Positions 1 to 8,503 of a stretch of 55,394 nt of DNA are shown here, piece by piece. The DNA is from Olsenella_K sp036454645. Its GTDB lineage: Bacteria; Actinomycetota; Coriobacteriia; Coriobacteriales; Atopobiaceae. The DNA lies in NCBI GenBank assembly GCA_036454645.1, contig JAZHSQ010000011.1, forward strand, positions 1 through 55,394. The letters are read 5' to 3'. The notes under the pieces were generated by a model. That model was not told the origin of the DNA, searched no databases, and was given only the letters and a program-made list of their open reading frames with translations. The position numbers and the translations under genes were made by a program. The number at the start of each line of letters is the position of its first letter. Position 1 is the stretch's first letter.

Positions 1-333
1 CTTGACGCGGCGGAGGGGCTGCGCGGGCGATACCTGCTCGCGCGCCGGGAGGACCTCCCGGCCGACGTGGAGCTCATGGACGCCGAGGCCATGGTGGGCC
101 GCACGGTGACGGACGAGCGCACGGGCGAGCTCGGCAGGGTCTGCGAGGTCATACGCACGCCGGCCCACGACGTCTGGCAGGTCGTCACCAGCTCGGGCGA
201 GCTGCTCCTGCCCGTGGTCGACGCCATCGGAGCCAGGCTATCGGGCGACGGCGAGGTGTCGGTGAGCGTCCCCGAGGGCATGATGGGGGAGCTGATGGGG
301 GAGCTCTCCCGGGGCGAGGGGGACGAGGCATGA
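1..333 (+). CDS. rimM: 16S rRNA processing protein RimM, C-terminal part (cut by window edge)
   Basis: The reading frame is open from the first base, so the 5' end lies outside the window; about 110 residues are visible. RimM binds ribosomal protein S19 and helps mature the 30S subunit. The visible part has the family pattern LRGRYLLARREDLP near the start of the fragment (domain junction), then a PRC-barrel-like beta-rich C-terminus (GRTVTDERTGELGRV, LLLPVVDAIG). Its stop overlaps the trmD start by four bases (ATGA), and rimM-trmD is a widespread pair, which supports the call. An internal ATG at 67 is not the real start, because the conserved sequence continues upstream of it. Confidence 0.9.
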   Translation, partial: LDAAEGLRGRYLLARREDLPADVELMDAEAMVGRTVTDERTGELGRVCEVIRTPAHDVWQVVTSSGELLLPVVDAIGARLSGDGEVSVSVPEGMMGELMGELSRGEGDEA

Positions 334-1091
334 GGTTCGAGACCCTGTCGGTCTTCCCGCAGGTGTTCGCCCCCTACCTCGACGAGTCCATCATGGGGCG
401 CGCCCAGAGGCGGGGCATCTTCGAGTTCGAGTCCTTCGACCTGCGCGACTGGACGCACGACAGGCACCGCACGGTCGACGACGCGCCCTTCGGCGGGGGC
501 CAGGGCATGCTGATGAAGCCCGCCCCCATCTTCGAGGCGGTGCGGGCCATCTCGGCGATGCACGAGGAGAGGCCGCACGTCGTCTTCTTCTCGCCCTGCG
601 GCGCCCGCTACGACGAGTCCGTGGCGGAGAGGCTGGCCGGCATGGACAGGGTGCTTCTCGTCTGCGGGCGCTACGAGGGGATGGACGAGCGCGCCTACGA
701 GCTCGCCGACGAGACGCTCTCGCTCGGCGACTACGTCCTCACCGGGGGCGAGCTTGCCGCGCTCGTCGTCATCGACTCGGTCGTCAGGCTCCTGCCCGGC
801 GCCCTCGGAGACGAGAGGAGCGCGGAGGACGAGAGCTTCTCGGACGGGCTGCTCGAGTACGCCCAGTACACGAGGCCGGCGAGCTTCGAGGGCCTCGAGG
901 TCCCGCCCGTGCTACTATCCGGGGACCACGCCGCGGTCGACGCCTGGCGCAGGAGGAGCTCCATAGAGCGCACGGCCCGCTGGCGGCCGGACCTCCTCGA
1001 GGGGGCGGGCCTCACGGACGAGGAGCGGGCCTGGGCGCGCGAGGTCGCGCGGGGCCCCCAAGGGGGAAGCGAAGCCGGTAGGGCGGAATAG
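330..1091 (+). CDS. trmD: tRNA (guanine-N1-)-methyltransferase TrmD
   Basis: TrmD methylates G37 of tRNAs reading CNN codons, using S-adenosylmethionine, and prevents +1 frameshifting. The 253-residue length is normal for the family. The deep trefoil-knot SAM site is clear: LLVCGRYEGMDER followed by SLGDYVLTGGELAALVVID. The N-terminus FETLSVFPQVFAPYLDESIMGRA is also typical. The ATG overlaps the rimM stop (ATGA), indicating translational coupling. A signal peptidase follows 10 bases downstream. In many bacteria rplS would come next, but here rplS lies about 8.7 kb away. Confidence 0.97.
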   Translation: MRFETLSVFPQVFAPYLDESIMGRAQRRGIFEFESFDLRDWTHDRHRTVDDAPFGGGQGMLMKPAPIFEAVRAISAMHEERPHVVFFSPCGARYDESVAERLAGMDRVLLVCGRYEGMDERAYELADETLSLGDYVLTGGELAALVVIDSVVRLLPGALGDERSAEDESFSDGLLEYAQYTRPASFEGLEVPPVLLSGDHAAVDAWRRRSSIERTARWRPDLLEGAGLTDEERAWAREVARGPQGGSEAGRAE

Positions 1092-1101
1092 GGAGGCCGG
1101 G

Positions 1102-1650
1102 ATGGGCCGCAAGGGAGCAGGAAGGGCGGCGCTGGACTGGATCGTCACCACCGTGGTGGCGCTGGTGATAGCGGTGCTGCTCAGGACCTTCGTCTTCGAG
1201 GTGTACATCGTCCCCTCCGGCTCGATGCTCGAGACCATCCAGGAGGGCGACCGGCTGGTGGGCGAGAAGGTGAGCTACCGCCTCACCGAGCCCAGGGCCG
1301 GCGACGTGGTCACCTTCAACGACCCGCAGGACCCCTCGGTGACCCTCATCAAGCGCGTGGTCGCCGTCGGCGGGCAGACGGTCGACATGCATGACGGCGT
1401 CCTCTACATCGACGGCGTGCCCCAGCAGGAGAGCTACACCGAGGGCAAGCCGACCGAGCCCCTGCCTACCAACGTGGTGGACGGTGGGCTAAGCTATCCG
1501 TATACCGTGCCCGAGGGCTACCTCTGGGTGATGGGCGACAACAGGACGAACTCGCTCGACTCGCGCTACTTCGGTCCCATCAGCGCGAGTGACGTGACGT
1601 CCCACGCCGCGTTCATATTCTGGCCCCTCTCCGATGCTGGGGGCCTCTAG
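1102..1650 (+). CDS. lepB: Type I signal peptidase
   Basis: Membrane-anchored serine protease that removes signal peptides from secreted proteins. The protein has 182 residues. A single N-terminal membrane anchor (about residues 12-30) is followed by the catalytic Ser41 in the SGSM box and the general-base Lys84 in the IKRVVAVGG box. The later boxes (MGDNRTNSLDSR) are complete. It is the short Gram-positive form with one membrane segment. The start is the ATG preceded by GGGAGGCCGGG. It sits directly after trmD and probably shares its transcript. A GC-rich hairpin without a U-run (1662-1685) follows the gene. Confidence 0.95.
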   Translation: MGRKGAGRAALDWIVTTVVALVIAVLLRTFVFEVYIVPSGSMLETIQEGDRLVGEKVSYRLTEPRAGDVVTFNDPQDPSVTLIKRVVAVGGQTVDMHDGVLYIDGVPQQESYTEGKPTEPLPTNVVDGGLSYPYTVPEGYLWVMGDNRTNSLDSRYFGPISASDVTSHAAFIFWPLSDAGGL

Positions 1651-1661
1651 GTCCGGCGAGG

Positions 1662-1685
1662 GCGCGCGGTTGGGGGGCCGCGCGC
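1662..1685 (+). other. Perfect 8-bp GC hairpin between lepB and glyQ
   Basis: GCGCGCGG (1662-1669) is exactly complementary to CCGCGCGC (1678-1685), with an eight-base loop. No U-run follows, so it is not a standard intrinsic terminator. It may be a Rho-assisted stop, a transcript-stabilising 3' end or leader structure for glyQ. No T-box features were seen in the 93-base gap. Confidence 0.4.
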
Positions 1686-1743
1686 GACGGCATCGCACCT
1701 CATGGAAGCGTACGGAGCGCCAACGAGCGGGAAAGGACGGGGT

Positions 1744-2652
1744 ATGAGAGAGAACTCGCTTACCTTCCAGGACATGATCTTGAAGCTCACACACTATTGG
1801 GCGGAGCTCGGCTGCACCGTCATGCAGCCCTACGACAGCGAGGTCGGTGCGGGCACGTTCCACACCGCGACGACGCTGCGCTCCCTCGGCCCCGCCGCGT
1901 GGCGCACGGCCTACCCGCAGCCCTGCCGCCGCCCGGCGGACGGCCGCTACGGCGAGAACCCCAACCGCATGCAGCACTACTACCAGTACCAGGTGCTCAT
2001 CAAGCCGTCTCCCGTCGACTCGCAGGACCTCTTCCTCGGCTCGCTCGCGGCCATCGGCCTCGACCCCAAGGACCACGACGTCCGCTTCGTCGAGGACGAC
2101 TGGGAGAGCCCGACGCTCGGCGCATGGGGCCTGGGCTGGGAGGTCTGGATCGACGGCATGGAGTGCACGCAGTTCACCTACTTCCAGCAGGTGGGCGGCA
2201 TCGACGTCGACCCCGTGCCGGTCGAGATAACCTACGGTCTCGAGAGGATCGCCATGTACATCCAGGGCGTGGACTCCGTCTACGACCTCGTCTGGAGCTA
2301 CCTGCCCGGCGGCAAGCCCATGACCTACGGCGACGTCTTCCTCGAGAACGAGCGTGAGTTCTCCGCCTATAACTTCGAGGTCGCCAACGTCGAGATGATG
2401 CGCAACAAGTTCGACGACTACGAGGAGGAGTGCCACTCCTGCCTGAGGGCCCACCTGCCGCTGCCGGCCTACGACTGCGTGCTCAAGTGCAGCCACGCCT
2501 TCAACCTGCTGGACTCCCGCGGCGCCATCTCCGCGACCGAGCGCGCCAACTACATCCTGCGCGTGCGCGAGGTCGCGAAGCTGTGCTGCGAGGCGTACCT
2601 CGCCGAGGTCGCCGGAAAAGTCGATGACGCCCAGAAGGGGGAGGTGGCCTAG
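1744..2652 (+). CDS. glyQ: Glycyl-tRNA synthetase, alpha subunit
   Basis: Catalytic subunit of the heterotetrameric bacterial glycyl-tRNA synthetase. It activates glycine and charges tRNA-Gly together with GlyS. The 302 residues match the family well: LTFQDMILKLTHYWAELGC at the start, then MQPYDSEVGAGTFH, RPADGRYGENPNRMQHYYQYQ and the motif QFTYFQQVGGI. The ATG at 1744 is chosen over an in-frame ATG at 1702, because the conserved N-terminus begins there and the extra residues match nothing in the family. The stop abuts the glyS start, so the pair is co-translated. Confidence 0.97.
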   Translation: MRENSLTFQDMILKLTHYWAELGCTVMQPYDSEVGAGTFHTATTLRSLGPAAWRTAYPQPCRRPADGRYGENPNRMQHYYQYQVLIKPSPVDSQDLFLGSLAAIGLDPKDHDVRFVEDDWESPTLGAWGLGWEVWIDGMECTQFTYFQQVGGIDVDPVPVEITYGLERIAMYIQGVDSVYDLVWSYLPGGKPMTYGDVFLENEREFSAYNFEVANVEMMRNKFDDYEEECHSCLRAHLPLPAYDCVLKCSHAFNLLDSRGAISATERANYILRVREVAKLCCEAYLAEVAGKVDDAQKGEVA

Positions 2653-4743
2653 ATGGCAGACACCAGGGATTTCCTACTCGAGATCGGCACCGAGGAGATG
2701 CCCTCGGCACCGCTCATGAACGCCCAGCGCCAGCTCTCCAAGCTCGTCGCCGCCAAGCTCGACGAAGCGGGGCTCGCCCACGGCGAGGTCCGCACCTTCT
2801 CGTCGCCGAGGAGGCTCGCGGTGATCGTCAGTGACGTCGCGGACTCGACGGCCGAGGTCAACGAGGTCAAGCAGGGCCCCACGGCCAGCATCGCCTTCGA
2901 CGCGGCGGGCGCGCCGACGAAGGCTGCCGAGGGCTTCGCGCGCAAGATGGGCCTCACGGCCGACCAGCTCGTCCGCCGCGAGGGCTCCGACGGCCGCGAG
3001 CACGTCTTCGCCGAGCTGCACGTCGACTCCAAGCCCGCCCTGCCGATCCTCTCCGAGATCTCTGAGGCCACCATCGGCGACCTCCAGTGGCCCAACTACC
3101 GCAGCCAGCGCTGGGGCTCCGAGCACGCCACCTTCGTACGCCCGATCCGCTGGATCTGCTGCCTGTTCGGCTCCGAGGTCGTCCCGGTGACCTACGCGGA
3201 CGTCACGAGCTCCAACACCACCCGCGGCCACAGGGTCCTGGGCCCGGGCGAGCACGTGGTGAGCGAGCCCGGCGCCTACGAGGGCGTGCTCGAGGACGCG
3301 CACGTGCTCACGGAGAGACGCCGCGACGAGGTCATACGCCAGGGCATCGCCAGGATCGAGCAGGAGATGGAGGGCTGCCACGTCGAGACCCCCAAGGGCA
3401 CCTACGAGGAGGTCGTGAACCTCTGCGAGTGGCCGACGGTCCTCGTGGGCGAGTTCGACGAGGAGTTCCTCAAGGTCCCGCACGAGATCATCTGCGACTC
3501 CATGCTCTCCAACCAGCGCTACTTCCCGATCTACGACAAGGACGGCAAGCTGACGCGCAAGTTCGTCATCGTCTCCAACGCAGACCCCCGCTGCAACGAC
3601 ACCGTCATCGCCGGCAACGAGCGCGTCGTGCGCCCGCGCCTCGACGACGCCAAGTTCTTCTACGAGGAGGACCTCAAGGTCCCGATGGACGAGTTCGTGG
3701 AGAGGCTCGGCAAGGTCGCCTTCCAGGAGAAGCTCGGCACCATGCTGCAGAAGGCGCACCGCATGGAGGCCCTCGCGCCCGAGGTCTGCTCCGAGGCCGG
3801 CGACGCCGCCGAGGCCAAGCTCGCCGCGCGCGCGGCGCTGCTCGCCAAGGCCGACCTGGTCAGCCAGGCCGTCGTCGAGTTCACCAACCAGCAGGGCGTC
3901 ATGGGCGGCTACTACGCGGCGGCCGCCGGCGAGCCCGAGGTCGTCTCGCGCGCCATCACCGAGCACTACCGCCCCCGCTTTGCGGGCGACGAGCTGCCGA
4001 GCGGCACCGTGGGCAAGGCCGTCGCGATCGCCGACAAGCTCGACACGATCTGCGGCCTCTTCGCCATCGACGAGCCGCCCACCGGCTCCTCCGACCCCTT
4101 CGCGGTGCGCCGCTCCGCCATCGGCGTCATCGCGATGCTGAGGACGCTCGAGGGCGTCGACCTCAAGGGGCTCATCGCCAGGGCGCTCGGCTCCTACGCC
4201 GAGCAGGGCCTCGAGTTCGACGGGGAGAGGGTCGCCGCTGACGTGGAGTCCTTCTTCGTCGGGCGTCTCGCGTCCATCGCAAAGGACGAGGGCGTCTCGC
4301 CCGACACGATCGAGGCGGTCTCCTCGGTCGGCGTCATCGACCCGACGCAGTTCCTCGCCCGCGCGCACGCCCTCGAGGACGCCCGCGCCGGGGAGTCCGA
4401 GGTCTTCGACGACCTCGCTACCGCCTTCGCGCGCGCCTCGCACCTGACGGACGCCTCGCTCGGCGAGGACGTCGACGAGGCGGCCCTGACCGAGCCCGAG
4501 CGCGCGCTGCTCGAGGCCTGCGAGGCCGGGGCCAGGAAGGTCTCCTCGACCATCGCCGAGTCCGACTTCACCGGCGCCTGTGCCGCTCTCGCCGACCTGA
4601 GGGAGCCAATCGACCAATTCTTTGATGACGTACTTGTCATGGACGATGACACTAAGGTAAGGGAGAACCGTCTGCGCCTGCTGAACAAGTTCGTGGGCGT
4701 CTTCCGCGACGTCGCGGACTTCGCGGTCCTCTCCCGCAAGTAG
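2653..4743 (+). CDS. glyS: Glycyl-tRNA synthetase, beta subunit
   Basis: Beta subunit of the alpha2-beta2 glycyl-tRNA synthetase, needed for tRNA binding. It has 696 residues, the usual length. The N-terminus LLEIGTEEMPSAPL is the family signature. An HD-like internal region (residues about 390-480, with FAVRRSAIGVIAML) is present, and the C-terminus carries the DALR-type anticodon-binding helix (VRENRLRLLNKFVGVF). The ATG follows the glyQ stop with no gap. The next gene is a PPDK regulator homologue, an arrangement also known from Firmicutes. Confidence 0.97.
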   Translation: MADTRDFLLEIGTEEMPSAPLMNAQRQLSKLVAAKLDEAGLAHGEVRTFSSPRRLAVIVSDVADSTAEVNEVKQGPTASIAFDAAGAPTKAAEGFARKMGLTADQLVRREGSDGREHVFAELHVDSKPALPILSEISEATIGDLQWPNYRSQRWGSEHATFVRPIRWICCLFGSEVVPVTYADVTSSNTTRGHRVLGPGEHVVSEPGAYEGVLEDAHVLTERRRDEVIRQGIARIEQEMEGCHVETPKGTYEEVVNLCEWPTVLVGEFDEEFLKVPHEIICDSMLSNQRYFPIYDKDGKLTRKFVIVSNADPRCNDTVIAGNERVVRPRLDDAKFFYEEDLKVPMDEFVERLGKVAFQEKLGTMLQKAHRMEALAPEVCSEAGDAAEAKLAARAALLAKADLVSQAVVEFTNQQGVMGGYYAAAAGEPEVVSRAITEHYRPRFAGDELPSGTVGKAVAIADKLDTICGLFAIDEPPTGSSDPFAVRRSAIGVIAMLRTLEGVDLKGLIARALGSYAEQGLEFDGERVAADVESFFVGRLASIAKDEGVSPDTIEAVSSVGVIDPTQFLARAHALEDARAGESEVFDDLATAFARASHLTDASLGEDVDEAALTEPERALLEACEAGARKVSSTIAESDFTGACAALADLREPIDQFFDDVLVMDDDTKVRENRLRLLNKFVGVFRDVADFAVLSRK

Positions 4744-4788
4744 CAGTCATTGTCCCCGGCAGTCTGATTCCGGGTTGGGAGGAGAGAC

Positions 4789-5187
4789 ATGGGCATCCTC
4801 GATCTTGACGAGGGCGTGGTCCTCGAGAACGTGAAGCCGCTGATCTTCGTCATGTCGGACGCGCGAGGCGAGACGGCCAACGTGGTCGTGATGGCTGCGG
4901 CGGCTCAGTTCGGGCCGGACTCCGTGGACATCGTCCGCCTGCACGACGCGAAGGACCTGGCCTCGGTGGAGAGGTTCCTCGACGAGAACGTGCAGCCCGA
5001 GCGGCCCATGGCGGTCTTCCACACCTTCAGCGACAAGAACATGCGCCGCGAGGTGCGAGGCCTGCTCGAGAGCAGGGGCATCCCCTCGATCGACCTGCTC
5101 GGGCCTGCCATCTCGGTCATCGCCACGCTCTCCGGGGAGGAGCCCAACAACAAGGTCGGCGCCCTGAGGGACCAGCTGGCAAAGTAG
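4789..5187 (+). CDS. Half-length PPDK/PEP-synthase regulatory protein homologue (DUF299/PSRP), C-terminal kinase domain missing
   Basis: Full-length PSRP family proteins (about 270 residues) phosphorylate and dephosphorylate the active-site Thr of pyruvate phosphate dikinase. This protein has only 132 residues. It matches the N-terminal half: IFVMSDARGETANVVVMAAAAQF, then VFHTFSDKNMRREV and GIPSIDLLGP. It stops at the point where relatives run on to the nucleotide-binding GVSRTSKTPLS segment, and no such segment appears in any frame before the hairpin at 5233. A good ribosome site (GGAGGAG) precedes the ATG. Its position between glyS and ppdK is the expected one, so orthology is likely. Whether the half protein still binds or regulates PPDK is unknown. 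Confidence 0.8.
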   Translation: MGILDLDEGVVLENVKPLIFVMSDARGETANVVVMAAAAQFGPDSVDIVRLHDAKDLASVERFLDENVQPERPMAVFHTFSDKNMRREVRGLLESRGIPSIDLLGPAISVIATLSGEEPNNKVGALRDQLAK

Positions 5188-5232
5188 GGAAGGCCCAAGG
5201 CGCTAGAGCCAAGGCGGAACAATCGATATATC

Positions 5233-5273
5233 AAGAAGGGAGAAACTCTATATATTAGAGTTTCTCCCTTCTT
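5233..5273. terminator. Perfect 18-bp AT-rich inverted repeat, probable terminator ahead of ppdK
   Basis: The left arm 5233-5250 and right arm 5256-5273 are perfectly complementary over 18 bases around the loop TATAT. The arm is AGAAGGGAGAAACTCTA plus one base. Pyrimidine-rich TTCTCCCTTCTTCTT ends the structure. It lies 45 bases after the truncated regulator and before the ppdK promoter, so it probably ends the glyQS transcript. Its base composition is much richer in A and T than that of the surrounding genes. Confidence 0.6.
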
Positions 5274-5297
5274 CTTGTCGCAGAAACGGTCGAACGG

Positions 5298-5326
5298 TTG
5301 GCATGCGGCCGTGAAGTGCTTGTATT
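5298..5326 (+). promoter_or_regulatory. Probable sigma-A promoter for ppdK
   Basis: TTGGCA (5298-5303), a 17-base spacer, and TGTATT (5321-5326). It follows the 5233-5273 hairpin in a distinctly AT-rich stretch, leaving a leader of about 110 bases before the ppdK ATG. The -10 element is only a moderate match, so the assignment is tentative. Confidence 0.4.
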
Positions 5327-5442
5327 CGAGTTATGAAATCGAAGCGATTAAAATCATTTCGTTCTGCATCGGCATCCTTGCGTAGGTGCGGGGCGAGGGT
5401 CGCAGAGATGCGGCAAGGAAATCAAGCAAGCAAAGGAGCAAC

Positions 5443-8211
5443 ATGGCTGAGAAGCACGTTTACCGCTTCGGTCACGACGAAGCCGGCAACAACGTCACCG
5501 AGGTTGCCGGTAAGACCGTCGACGAGGCCAAGTGGATCACTGGCGGCAAGGGCGCCAACCTTGCTGAGATGGCTAACATCGGCCTTCCCGTTCCTCCGGG
5601 ATTCACCATCACCTGCCAGACCTGTGTCGCATACTCCAGCGCTGGCAACGTCTGGCCCGACGGCGTCCTCGACGAGATCGACGAGTACCGCAAGGACCTC
5701 GAGAAGCGCATGGGCAAGAAGCTCGGCGACGAGAACGACCCGCTCCTGGTCTCCGTCCGCTCCGGCGCCCCCTTCTCCATGCCCGGCATGATGGACACGG
5801 TCCTGAACCTCGGCCTCAACGACCGCTCCGTGCTCGGCCTCATCAAGAAGACCAACAACGAGCGCTTCGGCTGGGACTCCTACCGCCGCTTCATCCAGAT
5901 GTTCTCCGACGTCGTCATGGGCGTCGACGGCCAGCTCTTCGAGGATGCCATCAACGAGAAGAAGGCCGAGAAGGGCGTGAAGCTCGACACCGAGCTCGAC
6001 GCCGCAGACCTCAAGGACCTCACCGAGACCTTCAAGGGCATCTTCGCCAAGAACGTCGACTCCCAGGCCCACCCCGAGGTCGCCCCTGACGGCATCGCTT
6101 CCTTCCCGCAGGACCCGCTGCTGCAGCTGCGCCTCGCCGAGCAGGCCGTCTTCGGCTCCTGGAACACCCCGCGCGCGATCCTGTACCGCAAGCAGAACAA
6201 GATCGACGACACGCTGGGCACCGCCGTCAACGTCCAGGTCATGGTCTTCGGCAACATGGGCGAGACCTCCGCGACCGGCGTCGCGTTCACGCGCAACCCC
6301 GCCGACGGCACCAACGAGCGCTACGGCGACTTCCTGGTCAACGCCCAGGGCGAGGACGTCGTCGCCGGCATCCGCAACACCGAGCCGATTGCCGACCTCC
6401 CCAAGACCCCCGGCCTCGAGCAGGCGGGCAAGGACCTCTACCACGTCTTCGAGATCCTCGAGGACCACTACGCGGACATGATGGACCTCGAGTTCACCAT
6501 CCAGGAGGGCAAGCTCTGGATGCTGCAGACCCGCGTGGGCAAGCGTACCGCGCTCTCCGCGCTCAAGGTCGCCATGCAGATGGTCGAGGAGGGCCGCATC
6601 ACCAAGGAGCAGGCCATCATGCGCGTCGCTCCCGAGCAGCTCGACCAGCTCCTGCACCCGCAGTTCGACCCGAATGCCAAGTACGACGTCATCGCCAAGG
6701 GCATGAACGCCTCCCCCGGCGCTGCCGTGGGTGCCGTCGTCTTCTCGTCCGACGCCGCCGTCTCCTACAAGAACCGTGAGAAGCCCTGCATCCTGGTCCG
6801 CTGGGAGACCACCCCTGACGACCTCAAGGGCATGGTCGCGGCCGAGGGCATCCTCACGTCCCACGGCGGCAAGACCTCCCATGCGGCCGTCATCGCCCGT
6901 GGCATGGGCGCGCCGTGCGTCTGCGGCGCCGAGGCTCTCAAGATCGACGCCAAGGCCAAGGAGGTCGTCGTCTCCGGCACCGACGTTGTCCTGCACGAGG
7001 GCGACATCATCTCCATCAACGGCACCACGGGCGACATCATCAAGGGCGCCGTGCCCCTGACCCGCCCGTCTTTGACCGGCGACCTCGAGACCATCCTCAC
7101 CTGGGCGGACGGCGTCCGTCACGACGCCTCCCGCGGCCGCATCTTCGGCGTGCGCACCAACGCCGACAACCCCGCGGACGCGCAGCTCTCCGTCGACTTC
7201 GGCGCCGAGGGCATCGGCCTCGACCGCACCGAGCACATGTTCCTGGGCGACCGCAAGCAGATCATCCAGTCGTTCATCCTCGCCGACAACGACGGTCAGA
7301 AGCAGCAGGCCCTCGGCCAGCTCCTGAAGGCCCAGACCGGCGACTTCGAGGGCATGTTCAAGGCCATGGACGGCAAGACGGTCATCGTCCGCCTCCTCGA
7401 CCCGCCCCTGCACGAGTTCCTCGACAACCCGCGTGACCTCGCGGTCGAGATCGCCCGTGCCGAGGGCCGCGGCGAGAACGAGACCCAGCTCAAGGCCATG
7501 CGCGACAGGCTGGCCCGCCTCGACTCCTTCCAGGAGGCCAACCCCATGCTCGGCCTGCGCGGCTGCCGCCTCGGCATCGTCTACCCCGAGCTCAACGACA
7601 TGCAGGTCCGCGCCATCGCGAGCGCCGCAGCCCACCTCATCAAGCAGGGCCTCAACCCCAAGCCGGAGATCATGGTCCCGCTCATCTCCACGGTCGAGGA
7701 GCTCAAGCTCGTCCGCGAGCAGGTCGAAGCCGGCGTCAAGGCCGTCGCCGAGGCCGAGGGCGTCGAGCTCAGCATCCCGGTCGGCTGCATGATCGAGCTG
7801 CCGCGTGCCGCCGTCACCGCCGACGAGATCGGCAAGTACGCCGACTTCTTCTCCTTCGGCACCAACGACCTCACGCAGACCACCTTCGGCTTCTCGCGTG
7901 ACGACGTCGAGTCCGCCTTCATCCCGCAGTACCTCGCCAAGAAGATCCTCAGGACCAACCCGTTCGAGACGCTGGACTACGGCGTCGCGAAGATGGTCAA
8001 GATGGGCGTCGAGGGCGGCCACAAGGCCAACCCGACCATCGTCTGCGGCGTCTGCGGCGAGACCGGCGGCGACCCCGACTCCATCCACATGTACTACGAC
8101 CTCGGGCTCGACTACGTGTCCTGCTCGCCCTATCGCGTGCCCGTCGCCCGCCTCGCCTGCGCACAGGCGAAGATCGAGTCCAACGGCGGCCCCAAGAAGC
8201 TCGAGAAGTAG
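5443..8211 (+). CDS. ppdK: Pyruvate, phosphate dikinase
   Basis: Interconverts pyruvate, ATP and phosphate with PEP, AMP and pyrophosphate; in anaerobes it often works in PPi-linked glycolysis or gluconeogenesis. The protein has 922 residues. The N-terminal ATP-grasp domain begins near VDEAKWITGGKGANLAEM. The central phosphohistidine loop GGKTSHAAVIARGMG carries Thr478-Ser479-His480, with His480 the catalytic residue and Thr478 the usual regulatory site. The C-terminal TIM-barrel PEP/pyruvate domain ends with IVCGVCGETGGDP. The ATG at 5443 is preceded by AAAGGAGCAAC; an upstream in-frame ATG (5386) lacks homology. Codon use is strongly biased towards C-ending codons, which suggests high expression. 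The truncated regulator homologue lies immediately upstream. Confidence 0.97.
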   Translation: MAEKHVYRFGHDEAGNNVTEVAGKTVDEAKWITGGKGANLAEMANIGLPVPPGFTITCQTCVAYSSAGNVWPDGVLDEIDEYRKDLEKRMGKKLGDENDPLLVSVRSGAPFSMPGMMDTVLNLGLNDRSVLGLIKKTNNERFGWDSYRRFIQMFSDVVMGVDGQLFEDAINEKKAEKGVKLDTELDAADLKDLTETFKGIFAKNVDSQAHPEVAPDGIASFPQDPLLQLRLAEQAVFGSWNTPRAILYRKQNKIDDTLGTAVNVQVMVFGNMGETSATGVAFTRNPADGTNERYGDFLVNAQGEDVVAGIRNTEPIADLPKTPGLEQAGKDLYHVFEILEDHYADMMDLEFTIQEGKLWMLQTRVGKRTALSALKVAMQMVEEGRITKEQAIMRVAPEQLDQLLHPQFDPNAKYDVIAKGMNASPGAAVGAVVFSSDAAVSYKNREKPCILVRWETTPDDLKGMVAAEGILTSHGGKTSHAAVIARGMGAPCVCGAEALKIDAKAKEVVVSGTDVVLHEGDIISINGTTGDIIKGAVPLTRPSLTGDLETILTWADGVRHDASRGRIFGVRTNADNPADAQLSVDFGAEGIGLDRTEHMFLGDRKQIIQSFILADNDGQKQQALGQLLKAQTGDFEGMFKAMDGKTVIVRLLDPPLHEFLDNPRDLAVEIARAEGRGENETQLKAMRDRLARLDSFQEANPMLGLRGCRLGIVYPELNDMQVRAIASAAAHLIKQGLNPKPEIMVPLISTVEELKLVREQVEAGVKAVAEAEGVELSIPVGCMIELPRAAVTADEIGKYADFFSFGTNDLTQTTFGFSRDDVESAFIPQYLAKKILRTNPFETLDYGVAKMVKMGVEGGHKANPTIVCGVCGETGGDPDSIHMYYDLGLDYVSCSPYRVPVARLACAQAKIESNGGPKKLEK

Positions 8212-8263
8212 CCTCGAGGGCGTGATCGCAGAGGCCACAAGATAAGCCAGGCCTAGAACGACC

Positions 8264-8300
8264 GAGGGCCGGGAGGAGAGACTCCTCCCGGCCCTCTTTG
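8264..8300 (+). terminator. Intrinsic terminator of ppdK
   Basis: GAGGGCCGGGAGGAG (8264-8278) pairs perfectly with CTCCTCCCGGCCCTC (8282-8296) around a three-base loop, and TTTGTG follows. It lies 52 bases after the ppdK stop. This is a strong intrinsic terminator with a short U-run. Confidence 0.85.
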
Positions 8301-8419
8301 TGAGCTGGTGCGGGGCATCCCAGGGCGAGACCGTGGGGCGAGCCCCTTGCCGCGCGGCGGCGGCCCAAGGCCTCTCGCGTGGGCGTGAGGCGCACGTTCG
8401 TCGGCACGAGGGCGACGGA

Positions 8420-8497
8420 AAGCAAAACGCCCTCCGCACAGGGCGAAGGGCGATTGGGGGGATGACGCATCCCGGGAACCAGGTCCCGGCTGCTCGC
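8420..8497 (-). ncRNA. Candidate small RNA of about 75 nt with its own promoter and terminator
   Basis: On the - strand a consensus promoter (TTGACG, 17 bases, TATCTT at 8532-8504) predicts a start near 8497. The transcript would contain two neighbouring hairpins that share bases: CCGGGA/TCCCGG and GGGATG/CATCCC. It then reaches an intrinsic terminator, CGCCCT-6 nt-AGGGCG followed by TTTT. No open reading frame or tRNA fits in this span, and I recognise no known RNA family (it lacks the SRP RNA and tmRNA signatures). Promoter, structure and terminator line up at the right distances, so an independent transcription unit is likely; its function is unknown. Confidence 0.5.
8424..8445 (-). terminator. 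Intrinsic terminator of the candidate small RNA
   Basis: Read on the - strand: CGCCCT (8445-8440), loop GTGCGG, AGGGCG (8433-8428), then TTTTGC (8427-8422). There is no protein-coding gene on this strand to the right, so it must end a short transcript or be fortuitous. Confidence 0.6.
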
Positions 8498-8503
8498 GAA
8501 TCA

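Noticed and set aside
1651..1743. T-box riboswitch before glyQ
   Set aside because: The gap is only 93 bases with no T-box sequence, specifier stem or terminator/antiterminator pair.
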